DNA from: Dichomitus squalens LYAD-421 SS1
Lineage: Eukaryota; Basidiomycota; Agaricomycetes; Polyporales; Polyporaceae
DNA: 64,000 nucleotides
Assembly: GCF_000275845.1 (NCBI RefSeq)
Contig: NW_006766897.1
Span: 126,938-190,937, forward strand
Direction of reading: 5' to 3'
Below, in pieces: positions 36,016-48,104 of this stretch. Within the stretch, counting starts at the first letter, position 1; the number at the start of each line of letters is the position of its first letter. A program made the position numbers and the translations under genes. The notes below the pieces were generated by a model that did not search any database, was not told the DNA's origin, and saw only the letters and a program-made list of their open reading frames with translations.

Positions 36016-38548
36016 ATGACCTTCCCCGCGAACGTCGACGCCGACCCGGACCCAACCTCCCAGATTACATGGCCCGCGCGCCAGGGCGAGCACAGTCGGA
36101 GAGGCTCCAAGCACAACCTCGACGCCCCCAGGAGCGGCAGCCGGCTGTCTGTCAGTAGGAGTAGGGCGAATGGCAACGGGCTCGCGAAGCCCCCTGCGGC
36201 GGAGGCGGAGGGGAGCGGCAAGAAGAGGATGTCGTCGTTGGACTTGTTCAACCTGAGCATCGCCATGGGCGGATCCCAGGTGGCGTGGACGGTCGAGCTG
36301 GGGTGAGTGATACCGATCCACGTGCTGTTTGCGGCAAGCGAGGAGAGTGCGCGGTTTAACCATGGTTTGATGCCAGATACGGGACGCCGTTCTTGCTGGA
36401 GCTCGGGCTGTCGGAGCAGCTGACGAGCCTTGTGTGGCTCGCGGGGCCCATCAGCGGCCTGATCGCCCAACCCGTCATTGGTGAGCGAGGAGGCATTTTC
36501 GCCGTTTGTTCTCTTAAGACTTTGTAGTACCATGTTGATGCATGTATGACATAGGTGCCATCTCAGACGCGTCGACCTCGAAATACAGGCGTCGATATTG
36601 GATCGTCCTCTCTACTGCCGTCTTGGTCTTTTCAACCCTGACCATCGCCTACTGCCGCGAGATCGCCTCGTTCTTCGTTGACATGCTAGGCCACTATGCC
36701 GGAAGCTGGGACCCGAAGTATGGCAAGACGGTGGGTTTGCACGTCATTGCTGCTATCGTGCGAGCTCTGATGATGATCCCTTCTTTAGGTACAAGACACA
36801 GCAATTGGCTTTGCTATTGTGTCATTCTACTTGCTCGACTTTGCGTTGAACGCTCTCCAAGCCTCCCTTCGGAACCTGCTCCTGGATGTGACGCCCCCGG
36901 AACAGCTCAATGCTGCCAATGCGTGGCATAGTAGGATGCTTAACGCTGGAAACATCGTCGGATACGGCTTCGGTATGGTTTCTTATATTTAGTAGTAGAA
37001 CAGTTGGTCTAATCGCGCTGAAGGATTCCTGCCTCTGGCGAATATGCCCGTACTCCGTCTGCTTGGGGGATCGCAGTTCCGCAAGTTCTGCGTCGTCTGC
37101 ATGATTATTCTGACGGCTACTGTCTGGATCACGTGTTGGACGCAAGAGGAGAAGGAGCGCGAACAACGTCGCGTGGAGAAGAGGTATACATACTATTGAG
37201 GACTAGCTGGCACTGAAATCTCCACTGACTAGCTCACAAAGTCGCATACGCGAAATCATCACAGGCATATGGACGACTATTTGGAGTCTCCCGAAGCCTA
37301 TCCGTAGAGTTTGCTACGTACAGCTCTTCGCGTTCATGGGTTGGTTCCCCTTCCTATTTTACTCGTGCGTGGCTTCGCCCTCTAGTGTAGGTATTTGCTC
37401 ACCTCGTCCACCAGGACAACATATATTGGACAGGTGATGGCGTACGAGCTTGGTAAAGAGCCAGATCACGACCTCGCTACGCGAACTGGCGCATTCGCGA
37501 TGCTCATCTACAGTCTAGGTAAGATACATCCTTCGCAAGTCCATGTAGTTGTAGGTCCTGACCATTCGTCTATAGTGGCTGTCGCCGCGGGTACGCTCCT
37601 TCCCTACCTGACACGGCGGGACGCCGTCCTTCTCGCACACGAAGGAGACGAAGACGAAGACGCAGAGCTCACCCGCCTCCGCGAGCAAGTCCGCGAATGG
37701 CGCGCCGAGGCCGCTCGGCGCGGCCAGCCCCTCCGCCTGCCGCTCATGCCCTTCTTCCTCCGGAACATCTGGACGGGCGCGCTCCTGCTCTTCACCGGCC
37801 TCACCCTCGCCACATTCTTCGTGTCCAAGATCTGGCAGGCGATCGTCGTCGTCTCGCTCGTCGGCATCTGCTGGGCCGTCGCGTGCTGGGCGCCCTTCGC
37901 GATCATCATGGAGTTCCTCAAGGAGCGCGAGCGCGAGGCCGAGGAGGACGGGGAGGCCGTTGCGCGCGCGTGGGCGCGGAGGCCGTCGCACAGCCGGACG
38001 CTCTCCACCCCCGCGATCCGGCGGAACAGCAGGCAGAATGCGGACGGGGAGAGGACGCCGTTGTTGAGGCGGAGGTCTTTTGATCAGCGGGACGCGGATG
38101 CGGGGCTGCCCGAGAGCGAGTCGGCCGCGGGGGGAACGATTCTTGGGATCCATAACCTTGCCATCGTCATGCCCCAGTTCATCGTGAGTGGCCGAGAGGT
38201 CGAATTACGTCCTGTTTAAGCTGGAATGCTGATGGTCGCCGGCTAGGTCGCGATCGCGTCAAGCGTGATCTTCGGAATCGTGGACGGGGACGCCAACGGC
38301 GGCCCAGAGGGCGACAGCGCTCTCTATGGCAAGAACGGCGTCGCGTGGGTTCTTCGGTTCGGTGGCGTTTGCACACTGGTGAGAAGCATATGGCGTTCCG
38401 TAGCCTCGTGATGACAATGACTGACTCGATATCTTTTCCGTAGCTTGGGGCTGTCCTAGCTCGTGGGGTGCCACCGACCCGTACGGAGAAACAAATGCGG
38501 AGGCGGCTTGCAGAGCTCAAGGTCCTCCAAGAGGAAGGCACCCCATGA
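36016..38548 (+). CDS. Sucrose/alpha-glucoside-type MFS transporter (GPH/SLC45-like)
   Basis: Predicted proton-coupled sugar transporter of the plasma membrane or vacuole. Exons 36016-36302, 36377-36480, 36555-36730, 36789-36972, 37024-37183, 37242-37364, 37415-37518, 37576-38183, 38247-38378 and 38444-38548 give 660 aa. The first membrane helix carries the family motif LFNLSIAMGGSQVAWTVELGYGTPFLLELG. It is followed by WLAGPISGLIAQPVIGAISD with the KYRRRYWI loop, FALNALQASLRNLLLDVTPPEQ, FAFMGWFPFLFYSTTYIGQV, and late helices with HNLAIVMPQFI. A long cytosolic loop (DEDEDAELTRLREQ to PLLRR) is charged, which matches fungal and animal SLC45 relatives such as fission yeast Sut1. Substrate specificity cannot be told from the sequence. 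Confidence 0.87.
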
Positions 38549-38848
38549 CCTCATCACCTTCGCTTGGTAGCTGCTAGCGCGCTGATCTTTCCGCTCACTT
38601 GCTACGCACCTACCCTGGCTGGTTAGCTAGCTAGCTAGCTGGAATACGCTAGGACGACCGTGCCTAGCTGCCACGTAGCTGTACCAATGTCCCCCTCTCT
38701 TCGCTTCATGGGCTCGGGTCGCGGACCATGGAAGGACTTTCGGCTTGATTTCGTCATAGCTTTCAGTTGTGCCTACATTTCCTACTGTTGTACATCATCT
38801 CCCATCTCATCTAGCACTGCTATTCCGGGCAACATCCATGCAACTCCT
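38549..38848. other. Intergenic region between convergent transporter and DPH6
   Basis: 300 bp of 3' flank with a TAGC tetranucleotide run. No gene. Confidence 0.5.
38624..38640. repeat. Short TAGC microsatellite
   Basis: Four tandem TAGC units (TAGCTAGCTAGCTAGC) in the 3' flank of the transporter. Confidence 0.7.
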
Positions 38849-41473
38849 TTACGGGCTAGCGCTGTCTCGTGTACATATGGCCAACATTGCGTAATCCCAG
38901 TCGTCGCGGTCCCTGCTCGCGATATGTCTCACCGGGACGGGCGTGATCGGCACCGCGTCTCCGAAGAACGATACGATAGCGGACGCGGCTAGTGGAGGAT
39001 CGGCAGGTTGATCTCCGTGGTTAGATTGATCACAGGTGATAGGATGCACAGCGCGTACCTTTGCCCGCCGAAAGCCTGTAGAACAGCCGGATGGAAAGCG
39101 CAGAGGATTTCAGGGGATGCAGGGGAGGCAGCTTGGGCAGCTGCGCGAGGTGCGTCGGGCCGTCTCCGGAACCAAATACGAGCACTACTTTTGAGGGTGT
39201 CTCCTTAAACTCTAAGACTTCCCAGCGCAGCGTGCCTTCCGGAGTTTCGACGCTATCTATGGTTGCAGGCACATCTGAGACATACTCAATTTGAGCAGGA
39301 GCCGTGTGGACCCACCTTCGCTCCAGCAAGGCACGACTGAGCGGCGGACGACCGTGCCGTCGTCCTCCGTGATATCGCACTGTCCTGTGTGCACGAGGAC
39401 TTGTTTCTCTACCAGCGCGCCTTTGGGTAGCTCGGGGACGACGAGAAAGAGCGTGGGTGCTCGGGCTTCCTGCGAGGATTATTCAGCGATCTATACGTTT
39501 AGAATAGAGGAAGACACTGACTCCTTCGTATTGTGAACTAGCGGCACGAACGGGGGGCACATCTGCTAGTCTGGCAAACCAATAGATGATGCTTTGCATA
39601 TGACCGGACCAACCGCCCCCAGAATTGTTCTTTAACGCCTCGACGACACGGTGGACATGCTGGAATGACAGGGCTGCCTCGAAAGCTAGGGACTGCGGGG
39701 AAGGGAGGGATAGGCTGCTCGGGATGAGACCAATTTGACCGGAGATGGATACCCGTTCGTCCGCCTGCAATATGCGAACGAGTGAGGACGAGGGCGATCC
39801 AATCGATGAGGCGGCGGACTCACGACTATTGCTTGGGAGTATGGACCGATGTTCGCTGGGGCCCAGTAACTCAGGCCCTGGACATGGAGCGCCTGTCGTT
39901 CTGAAGGATTGCGCTCGGCATATGCGACGCAGTCGAGCCGAACGCGGATAGGAGGGGGAAGATCTGCTGCGACGCATGCGCGAGCTGGGGGACTTGTGCC
40001 GAAGTATGTCGCATATACGGCGTTCACGCGTGCGAAGAGGTCCATCGAGGAGATGAAGATATTGATGTTGGCACAATTCGCTAGATCAAGCGAGTGCAAC
40101 GCTAGAGATTCTGCAGTGGTGACAGATTGCGTAGGTCGATATAATTAGTCAATGTCTGGTTACGGACTGACCCTTCAGCTTTTCGAAACACTCTTGCACC
40201 TCGTCTTCTATAGAGATTTCAAGAGAATGCTCTTCAACCTGACGTTGCACGTTGGTAACAGAGACCCAATTTCCTATCCGCTTGGAGGCTACCCTTGCTG
40301 TAACATGAACCACCGACTGCCGTGTTGCTTCTGCCTCGCCGACAGGTGACCCCTTTCGGGAAGCGTTCAATATTATGTCGCGAACACCGACAAATGGCTC
40401 TGACAGTACTGGAGGTACCGGGAGCTGAGTGTCAATGGGGTATTCCTTCGTGATCAGCGATACCCTCTTAATGCGAAGGTATGCGACGGTTGCGAAGTCA
40501 TTATCTGAGTGCACGATTGTCTCCACTTCGTCTCTGTGCAAGCTCTGGGATCAGTGGCTCAGAGCGTGGTATATGCACTTACAGGTTGATGCGGTGCTTG
40601 AATAGAGGCGAATCCAGGGCCAAAGTCTCGTATTCACCGCCTTCGCCGCAAATGTGTGATCCGTATAAAGTGTTCTGGCGGGGCCACGGTGAACAGCTTT
40701 AGGAGAGGTTTTAAACGCTCAGACCTACCAATTTCACTAACGTGGGTTGCATTTGAGCCAAAGTCTTCCCGAGATGTTTAGTCGTCAGGCCAATCCCAGC
40801 TACTTTGATCAAGATGGCCTCCAAGCCGGCTTCAATCATTTCGGAGAGCAGCTCTTCCTGGTTGCGCTGCCATAGATAGCATAGAGGAGTGAGACCAAGG
40901 CGTCGGCATCTGTTAGATATGAGGATATCATCATCAATATTGAGGTAAGGACATACACGTGCTCGACGCGAACGCGTTGGTAGTTAGAAAGGATAGCGCC
41001 TACGGAGACACCTTGTATATCCGGATGGCGAGTCTAGCAAGCACGAGTTGAATAGATCGTGCCATTGCAGAAAGTGGAACATTGAATTGCACTTTGACTG
41101 TCAGTAGCAGTTCGTAGAGATCTTCAGTTTCATCGCCATTTATCCCACCGCTTTGTGCTGGGTCGCGCCCGCCATACTCTCCGCCCTGCTCTACGGCTGC
41201 GCCGGCGATAACTCGTCTGTACAAGGGAACGTCCAAAGCACGTCCAACAAATTCTATGGCGTCTTGTCCAACGGTTTGGTAAAGGTACGAGTCAAGTTCC
41301 TCTGGTTTGCACGGGGTCGGACAGGCTCATCGGGGAAGCTTGAATATGGCCGAACCTTTGCCTTGCTCAGGTCCCAGAGACGCAGCCGCAGCAAGCTCGT
41401 GACCGTTTCTTGCGCAATGCAGCAAGTTATAACAGCTGTCTTTACCTCCGCTTAGCAATGCTACGTATCTCAT
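38849..41473 (-). CDS. DPH6: Diphthine-ammonia ligase Dph6 with two C-terminal RidA-like domains
   Basis: Last enzyme of diphthamide synthesis on EF2: ATP-dependent amidation of diphthine. Exons 41356-41473, 41093-41301, 40957-41033, 40729-40909, 40583-40674, 40172-40533, 39824-40110, 39522-39764, 39316-39469, 39059-39256 and 38849-38988 give 686 aa, about the length of the yeast enzyme. The PP-loop SGGKDS is at residues 8-13. It is followed by ELDSYLYQTVG, the strongly conserved GVSVGAILSNYQR, and ICGEGGEYETLALD at the end of the ligase domain. Two RidA/YjgF-like domains follow: QGLSYWAPANIGPYSQAIV with SISGQIGLIP, and the segment from EARAPTLFLVV to GDAVPITPVPV. This fusion is known in fungi. 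All 11 exons join in phase. Confidence 0.92.
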
Positions 41474-41697
41474 GATTGCGTTGGCTGACGAAGATGGCGG
41501 GAGGGAAGACGCGAGGAGGTTCAAGAGACGCCCATAAACTGACCGTTCGGGTAATAGATCAGAGGGAGATCGATTATGTCAGAGTCGCGTGCATGACAAG
41601 CGCGTCGTAGCCACAGGCCGAGGATCCCAAAACGATCTCTCTACTATCCTCCTCTTCTTCCAATCCGTTGTACTCTACCCTCTCTCCTTCACGAATC
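41474..41697. promoter_or_regulatory. Shared upstream region of DPH6 and UBA1
   Basis: 224 bp between divergent start codons of two housekeeping genes. No TATA-like site stands out. Confidence 0.5.
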
Positions 41698-44600
41698 ATG
41701 TCAGCCACGAACCTCTCGTCTGCGATGGATGTCGATGAAGCTGCGATTGATGAGGGCCTGTACTCCCGTCAGCTGTACGTCTTGTGGATCTGTACGACGC
41801 GTCCCGGTACTTACCAATCAACTCTAGCTATGTGCTTGGGCACGAAGGTTCGTTTCAAACGACACATCCAGCCGTTAGCTGTTGCTCATTTGAACTACTT
41901 GCTAATAGCTATGAAGCGCATGGCTGCGTCCAATGTTCTTATTGTCGGCGCGAACGGTCTTGGTGTGGAGATCGGTGAGTCTCAAAGACACCGTATGACC
42001 TTCCTAGCGACAGTCATGCCAATACAATCTGCATTCCAGCCAAGAATATCATTCTTGCCGGTGTCAAGTCTGTCACAATATACGACCCTGAGCCCGTCAA
42101 GGTATCAGACTTGAGCAGTCAGGTAAAACACATCCTAGCGTCTAGTATATGCAAGTGTACTCAGGATTATTCAGTTCTTCTTGCGAAAAGAAGATGTCGG
42201 AAAGTCAAGGGCAGAAGTAACAGTTCCCCGACTTGCGGAGCTCAACGCATACGTCCCTGTACGGAATCTTGGCGGTCAGCCCGGTCAAGAGATCTCCGTA
42301 GACTTGATCAAGGGCTTCCAGGTGTGCACTACTCGTCACAGACCTACGTTCTCACGTACTCATTCAAGTATGACAGGTCGTAGTTCTCACTCGTGTTCCA
42401 CTCTCGAAGCAGCTGGAGATCAACAACTGGACACACGAGAATGGCGTGCATTTCATCTCCACAGACACTCGGGGTCTCTTCGGGTATGTCACCACTACGC
42501 CTTTGGGGCCTTTCACACGCTCACTACCATGCATCTGCACGAAGCACGGCATTTAACGACTTCGGCCCTAAATTCACTTGCGTAGACCCAACTGGCGAGC
42601 AGCCTCTGTCTGGAATGATCGTCTCTGTTGACAAGGACAGCGAGGGTGTCGTGACTTGCTTGGACGAAACTCGCCATGGTCTCGAGGACGGCGACTTTGT
42701 TACGTTCAGCGAAGTTCAGGGTATGACCGAACTCAACGGCTGCGAACCTCGTAAGGTTACAGTCAAGGGTCCGTACACATTTACCATCGGCGACACCTCT
42801 GGATTGAGCGACTACAAGAGTGGGGGTATCTTCACGCAGGTCAAGATGCCGAAGATCCTGCAATTCGTACGTGTCCCTGCGTATGCCTGCTACGTCGCGC
42901 TGTTGACGCGATTTACAGAAATCGTTGCGCGAGTCCCTCAAGGAGCCTGAATACTTCATCACCGACTTTTCCAAATTCGACAGGCCTGCTACGCTCCATG
43001 CAGGTTTCCAGGCTCTTTCTCAGTTCGAAGAACAGCACAAGCGATCGCCTCGCCCGCGTAATGCCGAGGACGCCGCCTCTGTAGTTGCTTTGGCGAAGAA
43101 GATCGATGCGGACGCCGACGAGAAGATCGTCACTGAGCTCGCTTACCAGGCGACCGGTGACATCGCGCCCATCAACGCCGTCTTGGGTGGTTTCGTCGCT
43201 CAGGAGGTTCTGAAAGCGTGCTCTGCCAAGTTCCACCCCATGATCCAGAACCTGTACTTCGACTCGCTTGAGTCTCTTCCCTCGGAGGTGCCAACTGAAG
43301 CAGACGTTCAGCCTAGTGGCTCGCGTTACGACGCCCAGATCGCTGTATTTGGTAAGAAGTTCCAGGAGAAGATCGCGAACTTCCGCGAGTTCCTTGTCGG
43401 CTCTGGTGCCATCGGCTGTGAGATGCTGAAGAACTGGAGCATGATGGGCCTTGCGGCTGGGCCGAACGGGAAGATCACCGTCACCGATCTCGACACCATC
43501 GAGAAGTCCAACCTGAATCGTCAATTCTTGTTCCGTCCGAAGGACTTGGGCAAGTTCAAGTCTGAGGTCGCGGCTGCTGCTGTCGCTGCCATGAACCCTG
43601 ACCTCGAGGGCAAGATCGACACCAAGCAGGAGGCCGTGGGTCCGGATACTGAGAGTGAGTCCCACCTCTCTTGCGTCGTGATTCTATTCGTTGACACTGG
43701 AGCGTAGACATTTACGATGCTGACTTCTTCGCAAGCCTGGATGGCGTTACCAACGCGCTCGACAACGTGAAGGCCCGTCAATACATGGATCAGCGCTGTG
43801 TCTTCTACCTGAAGCCTCTCCTTGAATCCGGTACATTGGGCACGAAGGGCAACACGCAGGTTATCGTCCCTCACCTGACAGAGTCGTACGCATCGTCGCA
43901 AGATCCTCCTGAGAAGGAGACGCCCGTATGCACAGTTAAGAACTTCCCGAATCAGATTTCACACACCATTGAGGCAAGTCCTTTTCATTGTATGACAGAA
44001 CATACACTGACGTTATTACAGTGGGCAAGGCAGCAATTTGACGCGTTGTTTGTCAAGCCCCCGCAGTCCGTCAACTCTTACCTCTCCGAGCCTAACTTCC
44101 TCGAGAACAACCTCAAGTACTCTGGTCAAGTGAAGGAGCAGGTCGAGCAGATCGTATCATACCTTGTGACGGACAAGCCCCTCACGTTCGAAGAATGCAT
44201 TGTTTGGGCACGTCTGCAGTTCGAAGAGCAGTACAACAACTCAATCCGTCAGCTGCTGTACAGCTTGCCGAAGGACGCCGTTACGAGTACAGGTCAGCCG
44301 TTCTGGAGCGGCCCCAAACGCGCCCCCGACCCGCTTACCTTCGACTCCAACAACGTATGTGATCTTGCATATCGACATTGCCCTCGTCACTGACTTGCAT
44401 CGCCACAGCCGACTCACCTGCAATTCATCATCGCCGCTGCCAACCTTCGCGCATACAACTACGGCCTTCGAGGGGAGTCCGACCCCGCCGTCTTCAAGAA
44501 GATCGCGGACGAGGTCATCGTGCCGGAGTTTACGCCCAAGAGCGGTGTCAAGGTCCAGATCAACGACAATGATCCCACGCCGCAGAACGACTCTGGCGGC

Positions 44601-45349
44601 GATCTGGACGTGCAGGGATACCTCAAGAAGCTGCCGCCCCCGTCATCGCTCGTCGGCTACCGCCTGAACCCGGTCGAGTTCGAGAAGGACGACGACACGA
44701 ACCACCATATCGACTTCATCACCGCCGCGTCGAACTTGCGTGCGCTGAACTACGGCATTTCGCCAGCCGATCGGCATACGACGAAGCAGATTGCTGGCAA
44801 GATCATCCCGGCCATCGCTACGACCACGTCGTTGGTCACCGGCCTTGTGTGCTTGGAGCTCTACAAGGTTTGTCTTCGGCAGATTTTTCGGCGCTATGCT
44901 GCAGGTGGACTGATACATCCGCGTAGCTCATTGACCGCAAGAGCAAGCTCGAGGATTACAAGAACGGCTTTGTCAACCTCGCGCTGCCATTCTTCGGCTT
45001 CTCAGAGCCCATCGCGCCCAAGAAGAACAAATACGGCGACACCGAGTGGACGCTCTGGGACCGCTTCGAGTTCAAGAACGACCCGACGCTCAAGGAGATC
45101 GTCGACTGGTTCCATCGCGAGCATAAGCTCGACGTCAGCATGGTCTCGCAGGGCGTCAGCATGCTCTGGAGCTCGTTCATCGGCAAGAAGAAGAGCGAGG
45201 AGCGGCTGCCGATGAAGTTCAGCAAGCTCGTCGAGCACGTGAGCAAGAAGCCGATCCCACCGCACACCAAGCACCTCATCGTGGAGGTAATGGTGAGCGA
45301 CGAGGAGGGCGAGGACGTAGAGGTTCCGTTCATCGTTGTTCACATCTAA
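41698..45349 (+). CDS. UBA1: Ubiquitin-activating enzyme E1 (Uba1)
   Basis: Activates ubiquitin by adenylation and thioester formation, feeding the whole ubiquitin system. Exons 41698-41774, 41828-41847, 41909-41974, 42040-42122, 42175-42321, 42377-42483, 42545-42866, 42919-43654, 43708-43973, 44022-44354, 44409-44867 and 44927-45349 give 1012 aa, the normal length. The inactive adenylation half shows [18 protein letters not shown]. The active half shows [16 protein letters not shown] and [20 protein letters not shown]. The catalytic cysteine is C594 in [12 protein letters not shown]. The C-terminal ubiquitin-fold domain ends in [10 protein letters not shown]. The second exon is only 20 nt. 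The intron right after the catalytic-cysteine exon uses a GC donor. All motifs are intact. Confidence 0.96.
43974..44021 (+). other. GC-AG intron in UBA1
   Basis: Donor GAG/GCAAGT and acceptor TTATTACAG, 48 nt. No GT donor nearby preserves the conserved join of HTIE to WARQQF. Confidence 0.75.
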
Positions 45350-45497
45350 GCCAGTGTAGAGAGTAGCATGCAGAATACGAACAGTGTACAATGGTATCAT
45401 CTAGAAGTCGTCAATGACAGTGTAGCTATACGTCGACAACGTCATACCACGAGTCGAGCAGACTGACAGTAGTTGACATGACAACCTAGATCACGAC

Positions 45498-47659
45498 TCA
45501 GTCCGAAAGATATATGACCTCGACTTTGGGACGCTTCAAACTTGAAGGTGCGCTCTCTCCATACTTGGCCTCCTCTCCTTCCAAAGCGCGCTTCAATGAC
45601 CCGTTAACATCTTTCTTCTCTTCTTTAATTGCAGGCTGCGAGCCGCCCGATCCTGCGTTGGCAATCCCATTTGCTACGCAAGGAGCAGACTCAGAGGGAC
45701 CCTCTCCGGCGACTGACAGCTCTGCCAAATACTCTTGGAAGTACGCTTCGATTTCTGCGACGCACGTGTCAGCACATTCCTGATAGAGGCATAGCGGAAC
45801 TGTGATAGTTCTCACTCTTCTGACGGCTGTAAGTGATCCCAACCCAAGTGTTTAGCGTCCTGTACGTATTCTGCAGCAGCCGACGTCAATCCGAGGGCAT
45901 ATCAGTACTGCCAGTGGCACAGTATATGGCATAAGGCGCACCTCAGGACGGCTAGCGAATTCCTCCCAGCGGGCGTTGTTCGTAGTCTCATCCCATCCTT
46001 CGCGCTTGTCCACCATGTAGCGCGCCATCCTTCGTAGGACATTCTCCGTGATCTTGTGTTTCGGGCCGTGATTCTTACCACGTTTTGTCTTCGCCGCCAC
46101 GGCGCCCGTACGCTTGTGCGTGGGTCGGTATTCCGAATGGTCGCCAGCACCAGGCTCCGCTTCTTCTTCTTCTTCTTCTTCTGCTTCTTCTTCCTCCGGT
46201 TCGCACCCAGAGTCATCCTCAGGCTCAGGCTCGTCGCCACTCGGGTGCGCAGCTTGCGAGTCGCTCCGCTTGGATGAAGACGCAACGGGTGAGCTCTGTG
46301 AGCTCTGCACACGCTTTCGAGCCGCGATGTAAATCTCGTTCGGAAGCTTGCACGCCTTGTCCCAATGTCGCTTCCATGATGCTGCGGTGCGGTGCGGGGT
46401 CTAGGAGAAGGAACGACATCCATCAATACACTTTGAGTAACAGGCTTCCGGTTCGATTCCGCCTTCGCCCGCACCTGCTCCGCAAGCTCATCATACAGTT
46501 CTTCCTTGCTCGGCACTGGTCCCCTGTCGAGACGGTAGTGTAGGTACTGTATGAAGAAGATCTTGTCTTCTTTCGTGAACCTGCCGTTGTCGTTTTTGGG
46601 GTCCCGACGCGGGGGCTTTGGTTTCGTATGAGGTGGTAAGGGGGGGATGAGCGTTTCATCGTGATACTCAGCTACGGGGGACCCTCGCTTTGGGCGGTAG
46701 CCTGCAGAACCACCGTTCAGTAGATTGACGTTGAGCGTTTCTCCTTTTTTGCGTGATGAAGAAGCTTCACTCTTGATAGCGCCACGGGGTAAGGATGGCG
46801 CAGCGAGCGAGCCTTCAGACGCAGACGTTGATCTGGTACTATAGGGGGGGGTCAGGATAAATCATGTTGAGGTGGTTTTCCGCCCGCAAGACATGGCGGC
46901 TCGTACCGCGAGATACTCGATGCGAGAACTGGCGACGTATGGGTATGTATATGCGCCGCGTACGCCTGTTGATAGAGTTTAGGCCCCAGTTTGTCGATGT
47001 GTTTGATGAAGTAGTCTTTCCAAGCTGCGAATCAGGTAGGTGATGTGAGGACATGGGTTTCGTCGACGTCACTTTCAAGCAAGTTCATGCTTCACTAACC
47101 AGCGGTAGTGTGGCCACTGACCTGAACCCCTCTTCGCATGAATATTCGTATTGGTCGAATGCGGTATTGACGAACTCACTTTGTCCAACATGGCGAAGCC
47201 TTGGAGCGGTGTTAGACCTTCCGCCTTGGCTTTGCGAAGCGTATTCACAAGGAGTCGCTCGTCGTCCGGCACGAAAACAACGGGAGTGAACTTGTCCCGT
47301 TCCGCCGGGTCTTGGCTCGCCGACTGCATCGCCGCAATGACAGCGTTAGCTATTCGAACTTCGTCGACAGACAGCTGCGGAGCAGGCGCGTTCGACTGCG
47401 ACCCGGATTGTTGTTGCATTGCTGCCATTGCTTGGAGGGCGGGATGGGACCACTGCTGGCCCCCGAGTTGCGACAAGAGAGACTCGGATCCTGATATGCT
47501 CTGCCGCTGCAGTCCATGCAGCAAGTTCGGGACGCCATTCGACTGCGGCAGCGCCGAGCTAGCCTCAGGAACGTGGCCACCAGCTGCGTGGTTCTGCATT
47601 GCTGTCATGAGTGTGTTAACGAAAGCGAGAGGCAAGGTGACTTGGTTGAATTGATTCAT
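45498..47659 (-). CDS. P1: Myb/SANT-like multi-domain protein, tandem array member 1
   Basis: Predicted 584 aa from exons 47180-47659, 47100-47121, 46907-47024, 46475-46838, 45942-46400, 45816-45870 and 45498-45754. N-terminus MNQFNQVTLPLAF, Gln-rich. Unit 1 starts at DDERLLVNTLRKAKAEGLTP and ends in AWKDYFIKH, split by the 22-nt exon. Unit 2 (about 294-365) has FTKEDKIFFIQYLHYRLD, LYDELAEQ and AASWKRHWDK, resembling the Rap1-type Myb domain. An acidic Glu run, encoded by a CTT-repeat tract, precedes unit 3 (ITENVLRRMARYM, ARWEEFASRPE). The 55-nt exon encodes an RTLNTWVGI segment. The tail carries KRPK and ends in VEVIYLSD, a SUMO-interaction-like motif. Likely nuclear; function unknown. Confidence 0.75.
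46161..46194. repeat. CTT/GAA trinucleotide tract in P1
   Basis: Near-perfect CTT repeat in exon 5 of P1; on the coding strand it encodes a polyglutamate run. Likely length-variable. Confidence 0.75.
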
Positions 47660-48104
47660 GGTGGGGGATAGAAGGTTGCAAGCTAGCACTGGTTGAGAGA
47701 ATACAGGCGATGATGAGCTCGAAGGTATGTTAGAAAGTTGAGGCCGTCAGAATTGCGTTGATCTTATATGTAGCCGGCGTATTGGTGAAGATGGATGTAG
47801 GCTGGGTTCAACAAGGCTTCTGACCTGACGTAAAACGCTGCTTCTGGATTCGCATGAGGCACGGGAGACGCCCAAGATGATCATTGCGCAAGAGATTCAC
47901 GTGTCGAAATCCAGATACGCACACAACGACGATCAGAGCACAGTTAGTTGACAGCTGCCTGAAATACACGGGACATTGAACGTGGGTGTGCTGAGCCGAC
48001 CTCCTAAACCCCAGTAACTTCGCAAGAGACCCATCAAAGAGACGAAACGAACCGATACAGCGCGTGACCCGAAGTACAGATAGTATAACAATTGCGAACA
48101 AGTC
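47660..48104. other. Intergenic region between P1 and P2
   Basis: 445 bp, P1 upstream region and P2 3' flank. No gene. Confidence 0.5.

Noticed and set aside
46380..46420. Apparent frameshift at the start of unit 2 helix 3 in P1
   Set aside because: Rechecking showed an extra ACCGC repeat; TPHRTAASWKRHW reads in frame.
46448..46462. GGTTCGATTCC, which resembles a tRNA T-loop
   Set aside because: No T-stem pairing, no acceptor stem or anticodon arm, and it lies at the exon 4 junction of P1.
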